Positions 34,438-42,720 of a stretch of DNA of 64,000 nt are shown piece after piece. Origin of the DNA: JBNRMR01 sp050942895. GTDB taxonomy: Bacteria > Bacillota > Clostridia > Christensenellales > UBA1750. Under the pieces are notes generated by a model. The model searched no databases, had not been told where the DNA came from, and worked only from the letters and a program-made list of their open reading frames with translations. The stretch lies in assembly GCA_050942895.1 (NCBI GenBank), contig JBMNOE010000003.1:62001-126000 (forward strand). Direction: 5' to 3'. Both the position numbers and the translations under genes were made by a program. How positions within the stretch are numbered: position 1 is the first letter of the stretch; each line of letters opens with the position of its first letter.

Positions 34438-35214
34438 ATGGCAGTAATTTCTATGAAGCAGCTTCTGGAAGCGGGCGTACACTTCGGTCACCAGACACGC
34501 AGGTGGAATCCCAAGATGGCCCAGTACATTTTCACGGAGCGTAACGGAATCTACATCATCGACCTTCAAAAGACGGTGAAAAAATGTGACGAAGCCTATA
34601 TGTTCGTTCGTAATCTGGCAATGGAGGGCAAGTCACTGCTGTTCGTGGGCACAAAGAAGCAGGCTCAGGAATCCGTGCAGGAAGAAGCTGAACGCTGCGG
34701 AATGTTCTATGTGAACAACCGCTGGCTGGGCGGAATGCTCACCAACTTTAAAACCATCCGCCTGAGAGTTGGCAGGCTTAACGAGATCGACGCCATGGAA
34801 GCCAGGGGCGATTTTGACGTTTTGCCCAAAAAGGAAGTTTCCAAGCTGATGCATGAGCGCGACAAGCTGGCCGCTAACCTGAACGGAATCAGGAATATGA
34901 CAACCCTGCCCGGCGCGATTTTCGTGGTCGACCCCCGCAAGGAGCATATCGCCGTGGCCGAGGCTCGCATTTTGGGAATACCGATAGTGGGCATAGTGGA
35001 CACCAACTGCGATCCCGACGAGGTTGATTATGTTATCCCCGGCAACGACGACGCAATTCGTGCAGTCAAGCTGATTGCCGGCAAGCTGGCGGACGCCGTC
35101 ATCGAGGGGCGCCAGGGCGAGGATATGGCAGAGCCCGCCGCTCCCGCCGCTGATAATGCGAAGGATGGAAATCCTGAAGCCAGCGAAGAAGTCACCGCAG
35201 AAGCCGCAGTATAG
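34438..35214 (+). CDS. rpsB: 30S ribosomal protein S2
   Basis: S2 is a late-assembling small-subunit protein. The 258-residue protein has the family hallmarks VISMKQLLEAGVHFGHQTRRWNP (residues 2-24), FVGTKKQA, NNRWLGGMLTNF and PIVGIVDTNCDP. The C-terminal 30 residues are an Ala/Glu-rich tail. AAAGGAG precedes the ATG. It is followed by tsf, as in most bacteria, with a 31-base gap. Confidence 0.97.
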   Translation: MAVISMKQLLEAGVHFGHQTRRWNPKMAQYIFTERNGIYIIDLQKTVKKCDEAYMFVRNLAMEGKSLLFVGTKKQAQESVQEEAERCGMFYVNNRWLGGMLTNFKTIRLRVGRLNEIDAMEARGDFDVLPKKEVSKLMHERDKLAANLNGIRNMTTLPGAIFVVDPRKEHIAVAEARILGIPIVGIVDTNCDPDEVDYVIPGNDDAIRAVKLIAGKLADAVIEGRQGEDMAEPAAPAADNAKDGNPEASEEVTAEAAV

Positions 35215-35245
35215 GGCAGAGCATTATTACAGGAGGAAATATAGT

Positions 35246-35896
35246 ATGAATATATCGGCATCATTGGTTAAGGAATTGCGCGAAAAAACAGGCGTTGGAA
35301 TGATGGATTGCAAGAAGGCCCTTGTCGAGACAAATGGCGACGTTGAGCGTGCGGCTGACCTGCTTCGCGAAAGAGGACTGGCACAGGCGGCCAAAAAGGC
35401 CGGAAGAATCGCTTCGGAAGGCATCGTTGACAGCTACATTCACATGGGCGGTAAGATCGGCGTGCTGGTTGAAGTAAACTGCGAGACTGACTTCGTGGGT
35501 AAGACGGACGAGTTCAGGTCCTTCGTGCATGATGTGGCGATGCACATCGCCGCTGCAAAGCCCGGGTACCTAAACCGCGATGAAGTTCCCGCAGCCATCC
35601 TTGAAAAAGAAAAGGAAATCCTGCGGGCGCAGGCGCTCAACGAAGGCAAGCCTGAGAGGATCATCGATAAGATGGTGGAAGGCCGCATTGAAAAATATTA
35701 CAAGGACAATTGCCTGCTGGATCAGGAGTTTGTCAAGGATACGGACAAGACGATCTCACAGCTCTTGACGGAAAAGATCACTCAGATCGGCGAAAACATT
35801 TCCATCAGGCGCTTTGCCCGCTTTGAAATGGGCGAGGGCCTGCAAAAGAGAGAGGACAATTTCGCAGAGGAAGTCATGAGCCAGTTGAGGGGCTAA
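35246..35896 (+). CDS. tsf: elongation factor Ts
   Basis: EF-Ts recycles EF-Tu from the GDP to the GTP form. The 216-residue protein is the short version common in Clostridia: UBA-like N terminus VKELREKTGVGMMDCKKAL, the EF-Tu-contacting VEVNCETDFVGKTDEF, and a C-terminal part with ENISIRRFARFE. ACAGGAGG precedes the ATG. Longer upstream reading is only overlap with rpsB. Confidence 0.96.
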   Translation: MNISASLVKELREKTGVGMMDCKKALVETNGDVERAADLLRERGLAQAAKKAGRIASEGIVDSYIHMGGKIGVLVEVNCETDFVGKTDEFRSFVHDVAMHIAAAKPGYLNRDEVPAAILEKEKEILRAQALNEGKPERIIDKMVEGRIEKYYKDNCLLDQEFVKDTDKTISQLLTEKITQIGENISIRRFARFEMGEGLQKREDNFAEEVMSQLRG

Positions 35897-35906
35897 TAAT
35901 CGCTTT

Positions 35907-35937
35907 TAAAGGAACGCTCTTTGGGCGTTCCTTTTTA
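35907..35937 (+). terminator. terminator of rpsB-tsf
   Basis: AAAGGAACGC/GCGTTCCTTT stem with a seven-base loop and T-run. Confidence 0.85.
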
Positions 35938-35984
35938 TAGAATCGTTTGCAGATCATAACAACCGTTAAGTGGAGTGTGTTTTT

Positions 35985-36722
35985 ATGAAATATAGAAGAG
36001 TGCTGATAAAGCTGAGCGGAGAGGCGCTTTCCGGCGAAGGCAGGTCCATCCTCTCCTCCGACATGCTAAGCAGGGTGGCGAATGTACTGGTGGACTTTTC
36101 GTTAAAGGGCGTTGAGATCGCGGTGGTTGTGGGGGCGGGAAATATATGGCGCGGCAAACAGGGCGGCCATTCCAAAATGGAAGCAAACACCGCCGACCAC
36201 ATGGGGATGCTGGGCACGGTGATAAACGCTCTTGCCGTTAAGGATGCAGTCAACAGGGCAGGCGCTGAAAAAGGCGTGGAGGCAGTGGTGCAAACGGCGG
36301 TTCCCATGGATGCCTTTGCGGAACCATATTCGCACAGAAGCGCGCAAAAGCACCTTAGCGAGGGCAGAATAGTCATATTCGGCTGCGGCACAGGCAGCCC
36401 ATTTTTCACCACAGACACTGCTGCAGCCCTAAGGGCGATAGAGATCGGCGCGGACATAATACTAATGGCGAAGAATGTGGACGGTGTTTACGACAAAAAC
36501 CCCGCCGACCATCCCGATGCGGTCAAATATGACCGGGTCACCTATCAGCAGACCCTTAAGCTGAACCTTGCTGCTGCAGATAGCACCGCATCCGCTCTTT
36601 GCCTGAACAACGACATGCCGATGATCGTCTTTGAGCTGAAGCAGCCGGAGAACATCGCTCGGGTGCTTTCGGGTGAAAGCTTGGGAACATTGGTTTATAA
36701 AGGGATAGGCGGGGAAGAATAA
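35985..36722 (+). CDS. pyrH: UMP kinase
   Basis: PyrH phosphorylates UMP to UDP; it is an amino-acid-kinase-fold enzyme, unlike the eukaryotic UMP/CMP kinases. The 245-residue protein shows KLSGEAL near the start, GAGNIWRG, DHMGMLGTVINALA, the GTGSPFFTTDTAA phosphate-binding segment and AKNVDGVYDKNP. TGGAGTG precedes the ATG at 35985. The order rpsB-tsf-pyrH-frr-uppS-cdsA is the usual one in Firmicutes. Confidence 0.96.
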   Translation: MKYRRVLIKLSGEALSGEGRSILSSDMLSRVANVLVDFSLKGVEIAVVVGAGNIWRGKQGGHSKMEANTADHMGMLGTVINALAVKDAVNRAGAEKGVEAVVQTAVPMDAFAEPYSHRSAQKHLSEGRIVIFGCGTGSPFFTTDTAAALRAIEIGADIILMAKNVDGVYDKNPADHPDAVKYDRVTYQQTLKLNLAAADSTASALCLNNDMPMIVFELKQPENIARVLSGESLGTLVYKGIGGEE

Positions 36723-36742
36723 TCCATAAAGGCATTTTCATC

Positions 36743-36771
36743 TTTACTATTTTGTGTTTTCCTATTACAAT
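36743..36771 (+). promoter_or_regulatory. possible frr promoter
   Basis: TTTACT (36743-36748) and TACAAT (36766-36771) are 17 bases apart in the pyrH-frr gap. Confidence 0.4.
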
Positions 36772-36847
36772 GTATGGGAATGATATACAAAGTGGATAGA
36801 GCCATGAAGAAAAAACGGAAGAAAAACAGATAATTGGAGGTATACTT

Positions 36848-37411
36848 ATGGTTGAACAGGTTGAGGTCATCATTTCAACTGCTGCGGACAAAATGGATAA
36901 ATCCATAGCGGTTCTTACAAAGGAACTGTCCACCCTTAAGGCAGGCAGGGCCAACCCCCAGATACTGGATCGCCTCACGGTGGACTATTATGGCACCGCG
37001 ACGCCAATAAACCAGATGGCAAACATCACTTCCCCCGAGCCGCGGATTTTGATGATTAACCTCTGGGATCCCAGTGCGATAAAAGAAGTGGAAAAGGCCA
37101 TTCTCAAGTCTGATCTGGGCATAAACCCCTCGAATGACGGCAAGGCGATAAGGCTGATAATCCCCGAGTTGACGCAGGAGCGCCGCAAGGATCTTGTTAA
37201 GCTGGTTTCCAAGTCCGGCGAGGAGACCAAGGTGGCCATACGCTCAATAAGGCGCGACTCCAACGATCAGCTTAAAAAGCTCAAAAAAGAAGGCGTTTCC
37301 GAGGACGAATTGAAAGCTGCCGAGGACAAGATCCAAAAGCAGACCAACGAGCAGATTAAGCAGGTGGACGGCATCGTGGCTGCCAAGACAAAGGAGATAA
37401 TGGAAGTATAG
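36848..37411 (+). CDS. frr: ribosome recycling factor
   Basis: RRF splits post-termination ribosomes together with EF-G. The 187-residue protein has the L-shaped family's sequence marks: LKAGRANPQILDRLTVDYYG, TPINQMANITSPEPR, DLGINPSNDGKAIRLIIPELT and ERRKDLVK. GGAGG lies before the ATG. Downstream lies a small gene and then uppS. Confidence 0.97.
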   Translation: MVEQVEVIISTAADKMDKSIAVLTKELSTLKAGRANPQILDRLTVDYYGTATPINQMANITSPEPRILMINLWDPSAIKEVEKAILKSDLGINPSNDGKAIRLIIPELTQERRKDLVKLVSKSGEETKVAIRSIRRDSNDQLKKLKKEGVSEDELKAAEDKIQKQTNEQIKQVDGIVAAKTKEIMEV

Positions 37412-37412
37412 C

Positions 37413-37664
37413 TTGTTAAGTTCTTTTTTTAGCCGCTGCTTATCCGGCGATTTTGCTTTCCTGCTGGGCATGGAAAAAGGCAGAGTATCATCCGTTTTGG
37501 AGCAGGCGGGAATTGATTTTTCATTTTTCGAAATGCAGGCTCCGGGAATAAAGAGCGGCGTTTTAAGGGTAGTGAAGCAGGAAATGGTGAACGGCTCTTT
37601 GTTGCTTACCATTTCCTTGTTTGATGTGCTCGGGCCGGATGCACTTAACGAAGGCGGGATCTGA
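37413..37664 (+). CDS. small hypothetical protein between frr and uppS
   Basis: The frame encodes up to 83 residues from a TTG at 37413, or 64 from an ATG at 37470. The part from MEKGRVSS to the end has a mixed alpha/beta look, with GVLRVVKQE and GSLLLTISLF suggesting two antiparallel strands. The 250-base gap between frr and uppS is otherwise unexplained, and the frame ends two bases before the uppS ATG, as expected for an operon gene. Neither start has a good ribosome binding site. I do not recognise the family. Confidence 0.45.
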   Translation: MLSSFFSRCLSGDFAFLLGMEKGRVSSVLEQAGIDFSFFEMQAPGIKSGVLRVVKQEMVNGSLLLTISLFDVLGPDALNEGGI

Positions 37665-37665
37665 C

Positions 37666-38418
37666 ATGGCTGATTCTTTTGATGGAGTTTTGTTTGAAAA
37701 AGACCTTTTGCCAAGGCATATCGCCTTCATAATGGACGGCAACGGCAGATGGGCGTCAGGGCGGTCTTTACCAAGAAACGCCGGCCACAGGGCAGGTTCC
37801 GAGCGCCTTATGGAGATTGCCCTTGAGTGTGCAAGGATAGGGCTCCCTCACATGAGCGTATATGCCTTTTCTACGGAGAACTGGAAGCGCTCTTACGATG
37901 AGGTGCAGGGGATAATGTCCCTGGCGGTGGAGTTCTTTAAACGAGAGGCAAAGAACCTCAGCAAGCATAATATAAAGGCCAATTTTATGGGGGATATCAC
38001 TGTGCTGCCAAAGGCCACATACCGAGCATGTCTGGAGGTTTTGGATATCACAAAGGATGCCACGGGCATGGTCTTAAACATTGGCCTTAACTATGGCGGC
38101 AGGGCTGAAATTGCCAGGGCTGCCAGGGAAATTGCCGGAGATGTTCTCGCCGGCAAGCTTTCTCAGGATGAAATAGGCGAAGAAACCGTTTCGGATTATT
38201 TATATACAGCCGGTCAGCCGGATGTGGATATTCTGGTGAGAACCGGCAACGAAAGAAGGCTTTCCGGTTTCATGCTATACCAGTGCAGCTACGCGGAAAT
38301 CTTCATATGCGATGAAATGTGGCCTGATTTTACAACTAAGAAGCTGGAAGAAATACTATGCAATTACAAAAAGAGAAACAGGCGGTTCGGCAGCGTTCCA
38401 AAACCGCAGCAAACTTGA
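37666..38418 (+). CDS. uppS: isoprenyl transferase (undecaprenyl diphosphate synthase)
   Basis: UppS builds the C55 lipid carrier for cell-wall synthesis from farnesyl and isopentenyl diphosphates. The 250-residue protein shows HIAFIMDGNGRWA with catalytic Asp24, GHRAGSERL, YAFSTENWKR and RTGNERRLSGFMLYQ. The last is a variant of the common RTSGEQRLSNFLLWQ. AAGGCGGG lies upstream of the ATG. The 3' end overlaps cdsA by 61 bases, a longer overlap than usual. Confidence 0.94.
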   Translation: MADSFDGVLFEKDLLPRHIAFIMDGNGRWASGRSLPRNAGHRAGSERLMEIALECARIGLPHMSVYAFSTENWKRSYDEVQGIMSLAVEFFKREAKNLSKHNIKANFMGDITVLPKATYRACLEVLDITKDATGMVLNIGLNYGGRAEIARAAREIAGDVLAGKLSQDEIGEETVSDYLYTAGQPDVDILVRTGNERRLSGFMLYQCSYAEIFICDEMWPDFTTKKLEEILCNYKKRNRRFGSVPKPQQT

Positions 38419-39260
38419 AAACGCGCGTACTGATGGCAGTGCTTATGGTTCTTGCGCTGCTTATTTTGTTGCTGAGCAGGGGGCTGGCCGTATTTTTTGC
38501 GGTGCTTGTGATTACCCTTATCGCCCAGCGGGAGCTTCTCAAGGCCTTTTCGGACAAGGGTGTGGTGCCATACAGGGCGCCTGTGCTTTTTGCCGGAATC
38601 ATATGCTGCTCGGCGGTTTATTTCCTGGGAACAGCCTCCGGCGTGGCGGCAATTTTGCTGAGCATATTCATAATGATTATATCCGGGCTTGTCTCGCAGG
38701 AAGGCGGCATGGACAAGACCATCTATTCCTGCTTCATCGTTTTATACCCGACCCTTTGCTCTATGAGCATACTGGCGCTGGAAAGGGAAAGCTTTGAATT
38801 CCTGCTGGGGGGAATATTTGCCGCCATAGGCTGTGACACAATGGGCTTTTTTGTGGGCCGTGCCTTTGGGAAAAGAAAGCTTTCGCCCAGGCTCAGCCCG
38901 AATAAAACCGTGGAGGGGGCGGTGGCCGGGCTTTTTGGCGGGGTTTTTATATTGGCGATTGCAAAATATGTCTTCGGCGCCATTAATTTCAGCGTCAGCT
39001 TCCAGCTTTTCGGAGCAGACATAACCTGGACGATAGCCAAGATTCATCTTTCATGGCTGATGGTTGTTTTCTGCGGCTTTTTCGGAGCGGCGGTTTCAAT
39101 TGTCGGCGATCTTTTTGCTTCGTCAATCAAAAGGTATTGCGGAATAAAGGATTTCAGCTCATTGATCCCCGGCCACGGCGGCGTGCTGGACAGGCTGGAC
39201 GGCGTGTTTTTTTCCTGCGCGGCAATGTATTTTGTATACTTTATTATAAGCATCCTATAA
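38358..39260 (+). CDS. cdsA: phosphatidate cytidylyltransferase
   Basis: CdsA makes CDP-diacylglycerol, the branch point of phospholipid synthesis, in the membrane. The 300-residue protein has about eight hydrophobic segments and the complete family signature near the C terminus (SSIKRYCGIKDF, then PGHGGVLDRLD). The ATG at 38358 lies within uppS, with GGAAG upstream. A TTG at 38415 is an alternative that would remove the charged N terminus. The overlap implies coupled translation with uppS. Confidence 0.93.
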   Translation: MQLQKEKQAVRQRSKTAANLKTRVLMAVLMVLALLILLLSRGLAVFFAVLVITLIAQRELLKAFSDKGVVPYRAPVLFAGIICCSAVYFLGTASGVAAILLSIFIMIISGLVSQEGGMDKTIYSCFIVLYPTLCSMSILALERESFEFLLGGIFAAIGCDTMGFFVGRAFGKRKLSPRLSPNKTVEGAVAGLFGGVFILAIAKYVFGAINFSVSFQLFGADITWTIAKIHLSWLMVVFCGFFGAAVSIVGDLFASSIKRYCGIKDFSSLIPGHGGVLDRLDGVFFSCAAMYFVYFIISIL

Positions 39261-39396
39261 TATGAGTGGATGAAATTCATGAACTTTGAACAAATATTCA
39301 AATAAATATGAACAAATGGCAAAAAATTAAAGGAATTTATGGTTTAAGGGCGAATTATGAATGTAGTGTTAATTTGCAGATTAAAAGGGGATATAG

Positions 39397-40287
39397 ATGA
39401 AAATAATCGTAGCTGATCACGCTGGGTTTTGCTTTGGTGTGAGGAATGCTATTGATATGGCTTTACATTCCAGAAAAGATGGCGGCGTCAGCACCCTGGG
39501 GGAGCTGATTCACAATTCTCGGGCCATCGGTGAACTGGAGCGCCAAGGCGTTTATGCTAAGAATGAAATGGGCGATATAGACACATGTCAGGTTGTGATA
39601 AGGGCCCATGGAGCTTCTCCTGAGGTCTTTCACAGCTTGACTGCTTTAGGTTATAAGGTTATCGACGCCACATGCCCGTTTGTAAAGCGCATACAGCGGG
39701 AAGCAGACAAAAGGCGGGGGCAGGGCGTTCCCATAATAATAATCGGCAACAAGAGCCATCCCGAGGTGGCCGCAACATATGGTTGGGCAGGGGAAGGGGC
39801 TTACATAGTCGATTCCCTGGCGGATGTGGAAAAGCTGCCGGAGCTGGACGAGGCATGCATTCTGGGCCAGACTACCTATTCAGTCTCTAAGAGGGATGAG
39901 TTGCTGGAAGCGATAAGCAAAAGAATCAGAGCGCCCATTGTCTTTAACTTCATCTGCGCCACCACCGGCGCAAGGCAGAAGGAAGCTGAGGAGATTTCCA
40001 AGAAATGCGATGCGGTGTTGGTCATAGGCGATGAAAAAAGCGCCAACACAAAAAATCTGGTGCTGGTGGCCAAAAGGCATTGCGAAAACGTGACGAGGAT
40101 AATGAGCAAAGAAGAAATCCCATTAGACAAAAGGGATGAAACAGGCAAAAAAGACGAAAAAGACGAAAAAGATAAAAAGGATAAAAAGAGCAAAATTCGT
40201 CAAGATATGACGGTAGGAATACTTGCGGGGGCATCTACGCCGCCCGAGGCGATAAAAGAAGTGGTGGATTTTCTTGAAAACATCTGA
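39397..40287 (+). CDS. ispH: 4-hydroxy-3-methylbut-2-enyl diphosphate reductase
   Basis: IspH makes isopentenyl and dimethylallyl diphosphate, the last step of the MEP isoprenoid pathway. The 296-residue protein carries the three Fe-S cysteines in GFCFGVRNA (Cys12), DATCPFV and FNFICATTG, plus RAHGASP and GQTTYS. Between about residues 244 and 268 it has an unusual Lys/Asp insert built from repeats of GACGAAAAA-like codons. rpsA follows, a common clostridial neighbour, but here as a separate gene with its own promoter. No clear terminator follows cdsA in the 136-base gap before this gene. Confidence 0.94.
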   Translation: MKIIVADHAGFCFGVRNAIDMALHSRKDGGVSTLGELIHNSRAIGELERQGVYAKNEMGDIDTCQVVIRAHGASPEVFHSLTALGYKVIDATCPFVKRIQREADKRRGQGVPIIIIGNKSHPEVAATYGWAGEGAYIVDSLADVEKLPELDEACILGQTTYSVSKRDELLEAISKRIRAPIVFNFICATTGARQKEAEEISKKCDAVLVIGDEKSANTKNLVLVAKRHCENVTRIMSKEEIPLDKRDETGKKDEKDEKDKKDKKSKIRQDMTVGILAGASTPPEAIKEVVDFLENI

Positions 40288-40294
40288 AAAACAC

Positions 40295-40323
40295 TTGACC
40301 ATGGGGAAAAAATAGAGGATAAT
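40295..40323 (+). promoter_or_regulatory. rpsA promoter
   Basis: TTGACC (40295-40300) and GATAAT (40318-40323) are 17 bases apart in the ispH-rpsA gap. Confidence 0.55.
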
Positions 40324-40382
40324 AATGCATAAGCGTTGTTATATAAAAGATACATGACACAATCAAGGAGGAGTTACTAAGC

Positions 40383-41627
40383 ATGAGCGAAAAAGACATA
40401 ACCAGCACGGTCGCTACGGAAGCAGCCCAGGAGCCCCAGGAGGAAGCCGTTGCCGCGCAGAGCGAAGTTGAAATGAATGGCGACGAGAGTTTCCAGGCCG
40501 CTTTTGAGAAAACGATCGTTTCCATCAGGCCGGGCCAGGTCGTGGTTGGAAAGGTAGTCCAGCTCACCGAGGACGAAGTTTGCCTTAATATCGGCTATAA
40601 ATCCGATGGCATTATTCCCAAAAATGAGCTGCAGAACACCGAGGACATAAAGGAGCAGTTCCAGATTGGAGATGAGGTCGAAGTCGAAGTCATTAAGGTC
40701 AACGATGGCGAGGGTAACGTCCTTCTGTCCCAGCGCAGTCTTCAGGTTAGGAAAAACTGGGATAAGCTGGTGGCTGCGGCTGAAAACAATGAATACATCG
40801 AAGGCGTGGGCAAGGACGTCGTCAAGGGCGGCCTTATCGTGAACGTGGACGGCGTGCGCACCTTTGTGCCCGCTTCCCAGCTTTCCGAGCGCTACGTGGA
40901 AAAGATTGATCAATTCGTCGGCCAGACGATGAAGCTTAAGATAATCGAGGTTGACAAGCACAAAAAGCGCCTTGTGGCCTCCAGAAAGGCTGTTATAATC
41001 GAGGAAGCGGCCGAAAAGAGCGCGAAGGTTTGGGAAAGCCTTGAAGAAGGCAAGGTGGTGACGGGTATCGTCCGCCGCCTGACGGATTTCGGTGCTTTCG
41101 TTGATCTGGGCGGCGTTGACGGCCTTATCCATGTGACGGATCTAAGCTGGGCCCGCGTGCGCCATCCCTCAGATATCGTTAAGGCGAATCAGGAAGTTCA
41201 AGTGCAGGTTCTGGCTCTTGACAGAGAAAAGGAGAGGATCTCCCTTGGCCTTAAGCAGCTTATGCCCAAGCCTTGGGATCTCGCGCCTGAAAAATACCCT
41301 GTTGGCAGCATTGTTGAGGGCAAAGTGGTCAGGATCGTGCCTTTCGGCGCTTTTGTGGAGCTGGAGCCCGGTCTGGACGGCCTTGTACACATCAGCCAGG
41401 TCAGCCCCCAGAGGATAGGCCGGGTGGAAGAAGTTCTCTCCATCGGCGATCTGATTCTGGTCAAGGTTCTGGATTTGAACACGGACACAAGGCGCATCAG
41501 CCTGAGCGTGCGTGAAGCCTATGACTATTCTGCAATAATGGACGATCATGGAAATGATATCGGGGAGCAGATTGAAGAGATCGGCGAAGCTGACGAAATG
41601 ATGGCTGAAGAAGCGGACGAGGAGTAA
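40383..41627 (+). CDS. rpsA: 30S ribosomal protein S1 homologue (four S1 domains)
   Basis: The protein binds mRNA through S1/OB-fold domains. The 414-residue sequence has an acidic N-terminal tail and four S1 repeats, starting near residues 47 (PGQVVVGKV), 132, 218 (EGKVVTGIVRRLTDFGAFVDLGG-type) and 305 (VGSIVEGKVV). It ends with an acidic tail. Four domains rather than six is the usual state in Firmicutes. AAGGAGGAG precedes the ATG. Confidence 0.93.
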   Translation: MSEKDITSTVATEAAQEPQEEAVAAQSEVEMNGDESFQAAFEKTIVSIRPGQVVVGKVVQLTEDEVCLNIGYKSDGIIPKNELQNTEDIKEQFQIGDEVEVEVIKVNDGEGNVLLSQRSLQVRKNWDKLVAAAENNEYIEGVGKDVVKGGLIVNVDGVRTFVPASQLSERYVEKIDQFVGQTMKLKIIEVDKHKKRLVASRKAVIIEEAAEKSAKVWESLEEGKVVTGIVRRLTDFGAFVDLGGVDGLIHVTDLSWARVRHPSDIVKANQEVQVQVLALDREKERISLGLKQLMPKPWDLAPEKYPVGSIVEGKVVRIVPFGAFVELEPGLDGLVHISQVSPQRIGRVEEVLSIGDLILVKVLDLNTDTRRISLSVREAYDYSAIMDDHGNDIGEQIEEIGEADEMMAEEADEE

Positions 41628-41663
41628 TCTCCGCCGGCCGACAGCCAAATGAATGTTATAAAG

Positions 41664-41693
41664 CAAAGACGGTGGGGTTTTCTCGCCGTCTTT
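41664..41693 (+). terminator. terminator after rpsA
   Basis: AAAGACGG/CCGTCTTT stem with a 13-base loop. T-rich sequence follows, though not immediately. Confidence 0.65.
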
Positions 41694-41967
41694 CGTGTTA
41701 TGTTTTTTGTATTTTTTGCAATGTTTTTTTGCATTATATTATATTCATATTTAGAGGTTACTAAAACACCAAATTTAACTGGTAGTTATAATTTTGTTCA
41801 TAATTAGCTGTTTAATCAAAATGCAAATGTGGTATAATTAGTTTAGCATTTTCAAGGATTACGAAGAAAATGCGGGTTGGCGGCTCCGGAGGAAAAGCCG
41901 CCGACAAAAGCAATAAAAACGATTTATTTAAGGATATACTTTATCAGATATAGTTTGAGGTGATAAT
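41694..41967 (+). promoter_or_regulatory. AT-rich leader region of the two-component operon
   Basis: The region is non-coding. A TATAAT at 41833-41838 is a probable -10 box, with no convincing -35. Downstream, a perfect seven-base-pair hairpin GGCGGCT/AGCCGCC (41879-41902), whose loop contains GGAGG, lies in the predicted 5' leader. No T-run follows it. Confidence 0.4.
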
Positions 41968-42663
41968 ATGGCGGATAAAACCAGGGTTTTGATAGTGGAT
42001 GACGACAAAAACATACTACAGATTATCAAGCTTTACCTGGAAAAAGAGGGCTTCGAGGTGATTGAGGCTTCCAGGGGCGATGAGGGTCTTAAGCTGTTTG
42101 ACAATCAGCCGCCGCACATAGTGCTGTTGGATGTGATGATGCCGGGCATGGACGGCTGGCAGGTATGCAGGGAGATAAGAAAGACCTCCAACATTCCGAT
42201 CGTCATGGTGACGGCTAAGGACGAAACCTTTGACAAGGTCCTCGGGTTGGAGCTGGGCGCCGATGATTACATCACAAAGCCCTTCGATCCAAAAGAAATG
42301 GTGGCCAGAATAAAGGCGGTGTTGCGCCGCTCTCAGGCCACTGCGCCGCCGGAAAAGTCTGTGCAGTATCCCAACCTCAACATAAACATGACCAACTACA
42401 CCGTGACATACCGCGGCGTCGAGCTGGACGTGCCTCCGAAGGAGATTGAGCTTTTGTTCTACCTTTCAACCCATCCGGGCAAGGTATTTACGAGAGATCA
42501 GCTTTTGGAGCATGTTTGGGGCTATGATTATTACGGCGATTCAAGGACTGTGGACGTGCATGTGAAGCGCATCCGTGAAAAGCTGGAGGGCAGCGATGAA
42601 TATGGCTGGCAGATAAAGACTGTTTGGGGCGTGGGCTACAAATTTGACGTACGCAAGGTATAG
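41968..42663 (+). CDS. response regulator, OmpR/PhoB family
   Basis: The 231-residue transcription factor has a receiver domain (acidic Asp11-Asp13, phosphoacceptor Asp55 in LLDVMMPG, Lys in TKPFDP) and a winged-helix DNA-binding domain from about residue 130 (PPKEIELL, VFTRDQLLEHVWGYDYYGDSRTVDVH). GAGGTGATA precedes the ATG. It is followed by a histidine kinase and an HtrA protease, so a cell-envelope stress role is plausible. Confidence 0.93.
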   Translation: MADKTRVLIVDDDKNILQIIKLYLEKEGFEVIEASRGDEGLKLFDNQPPHIVLLDVMMPGMDGWQVCREIRKTSNIPIVMVTAKDETFDKVLGLELGADDYITKPFDPKEMVARIKAVLRRSQATAPPEKSVQYPNLNINMTNYTVTYRGVELDVPPKEIELLFYLSTHPGKVFTRDQLLEHVWGYDYYGDSRTVDVHVKRIREKLEGSDEYGWQIKTVWGVGYKFDVRKV

Positions 42664-42720
42664 CCGGGCCTAAAAAATGAGGTAGAAGAATGATGCATGA
42701 GGAAAATAAGGGGTAGAGAT

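Noticed and set aside
41879..41902. Terminator or riboswitch before the two-component operon
   Set aside because: The stem has no following T-run and no known riboswitch consensus is recognisable.
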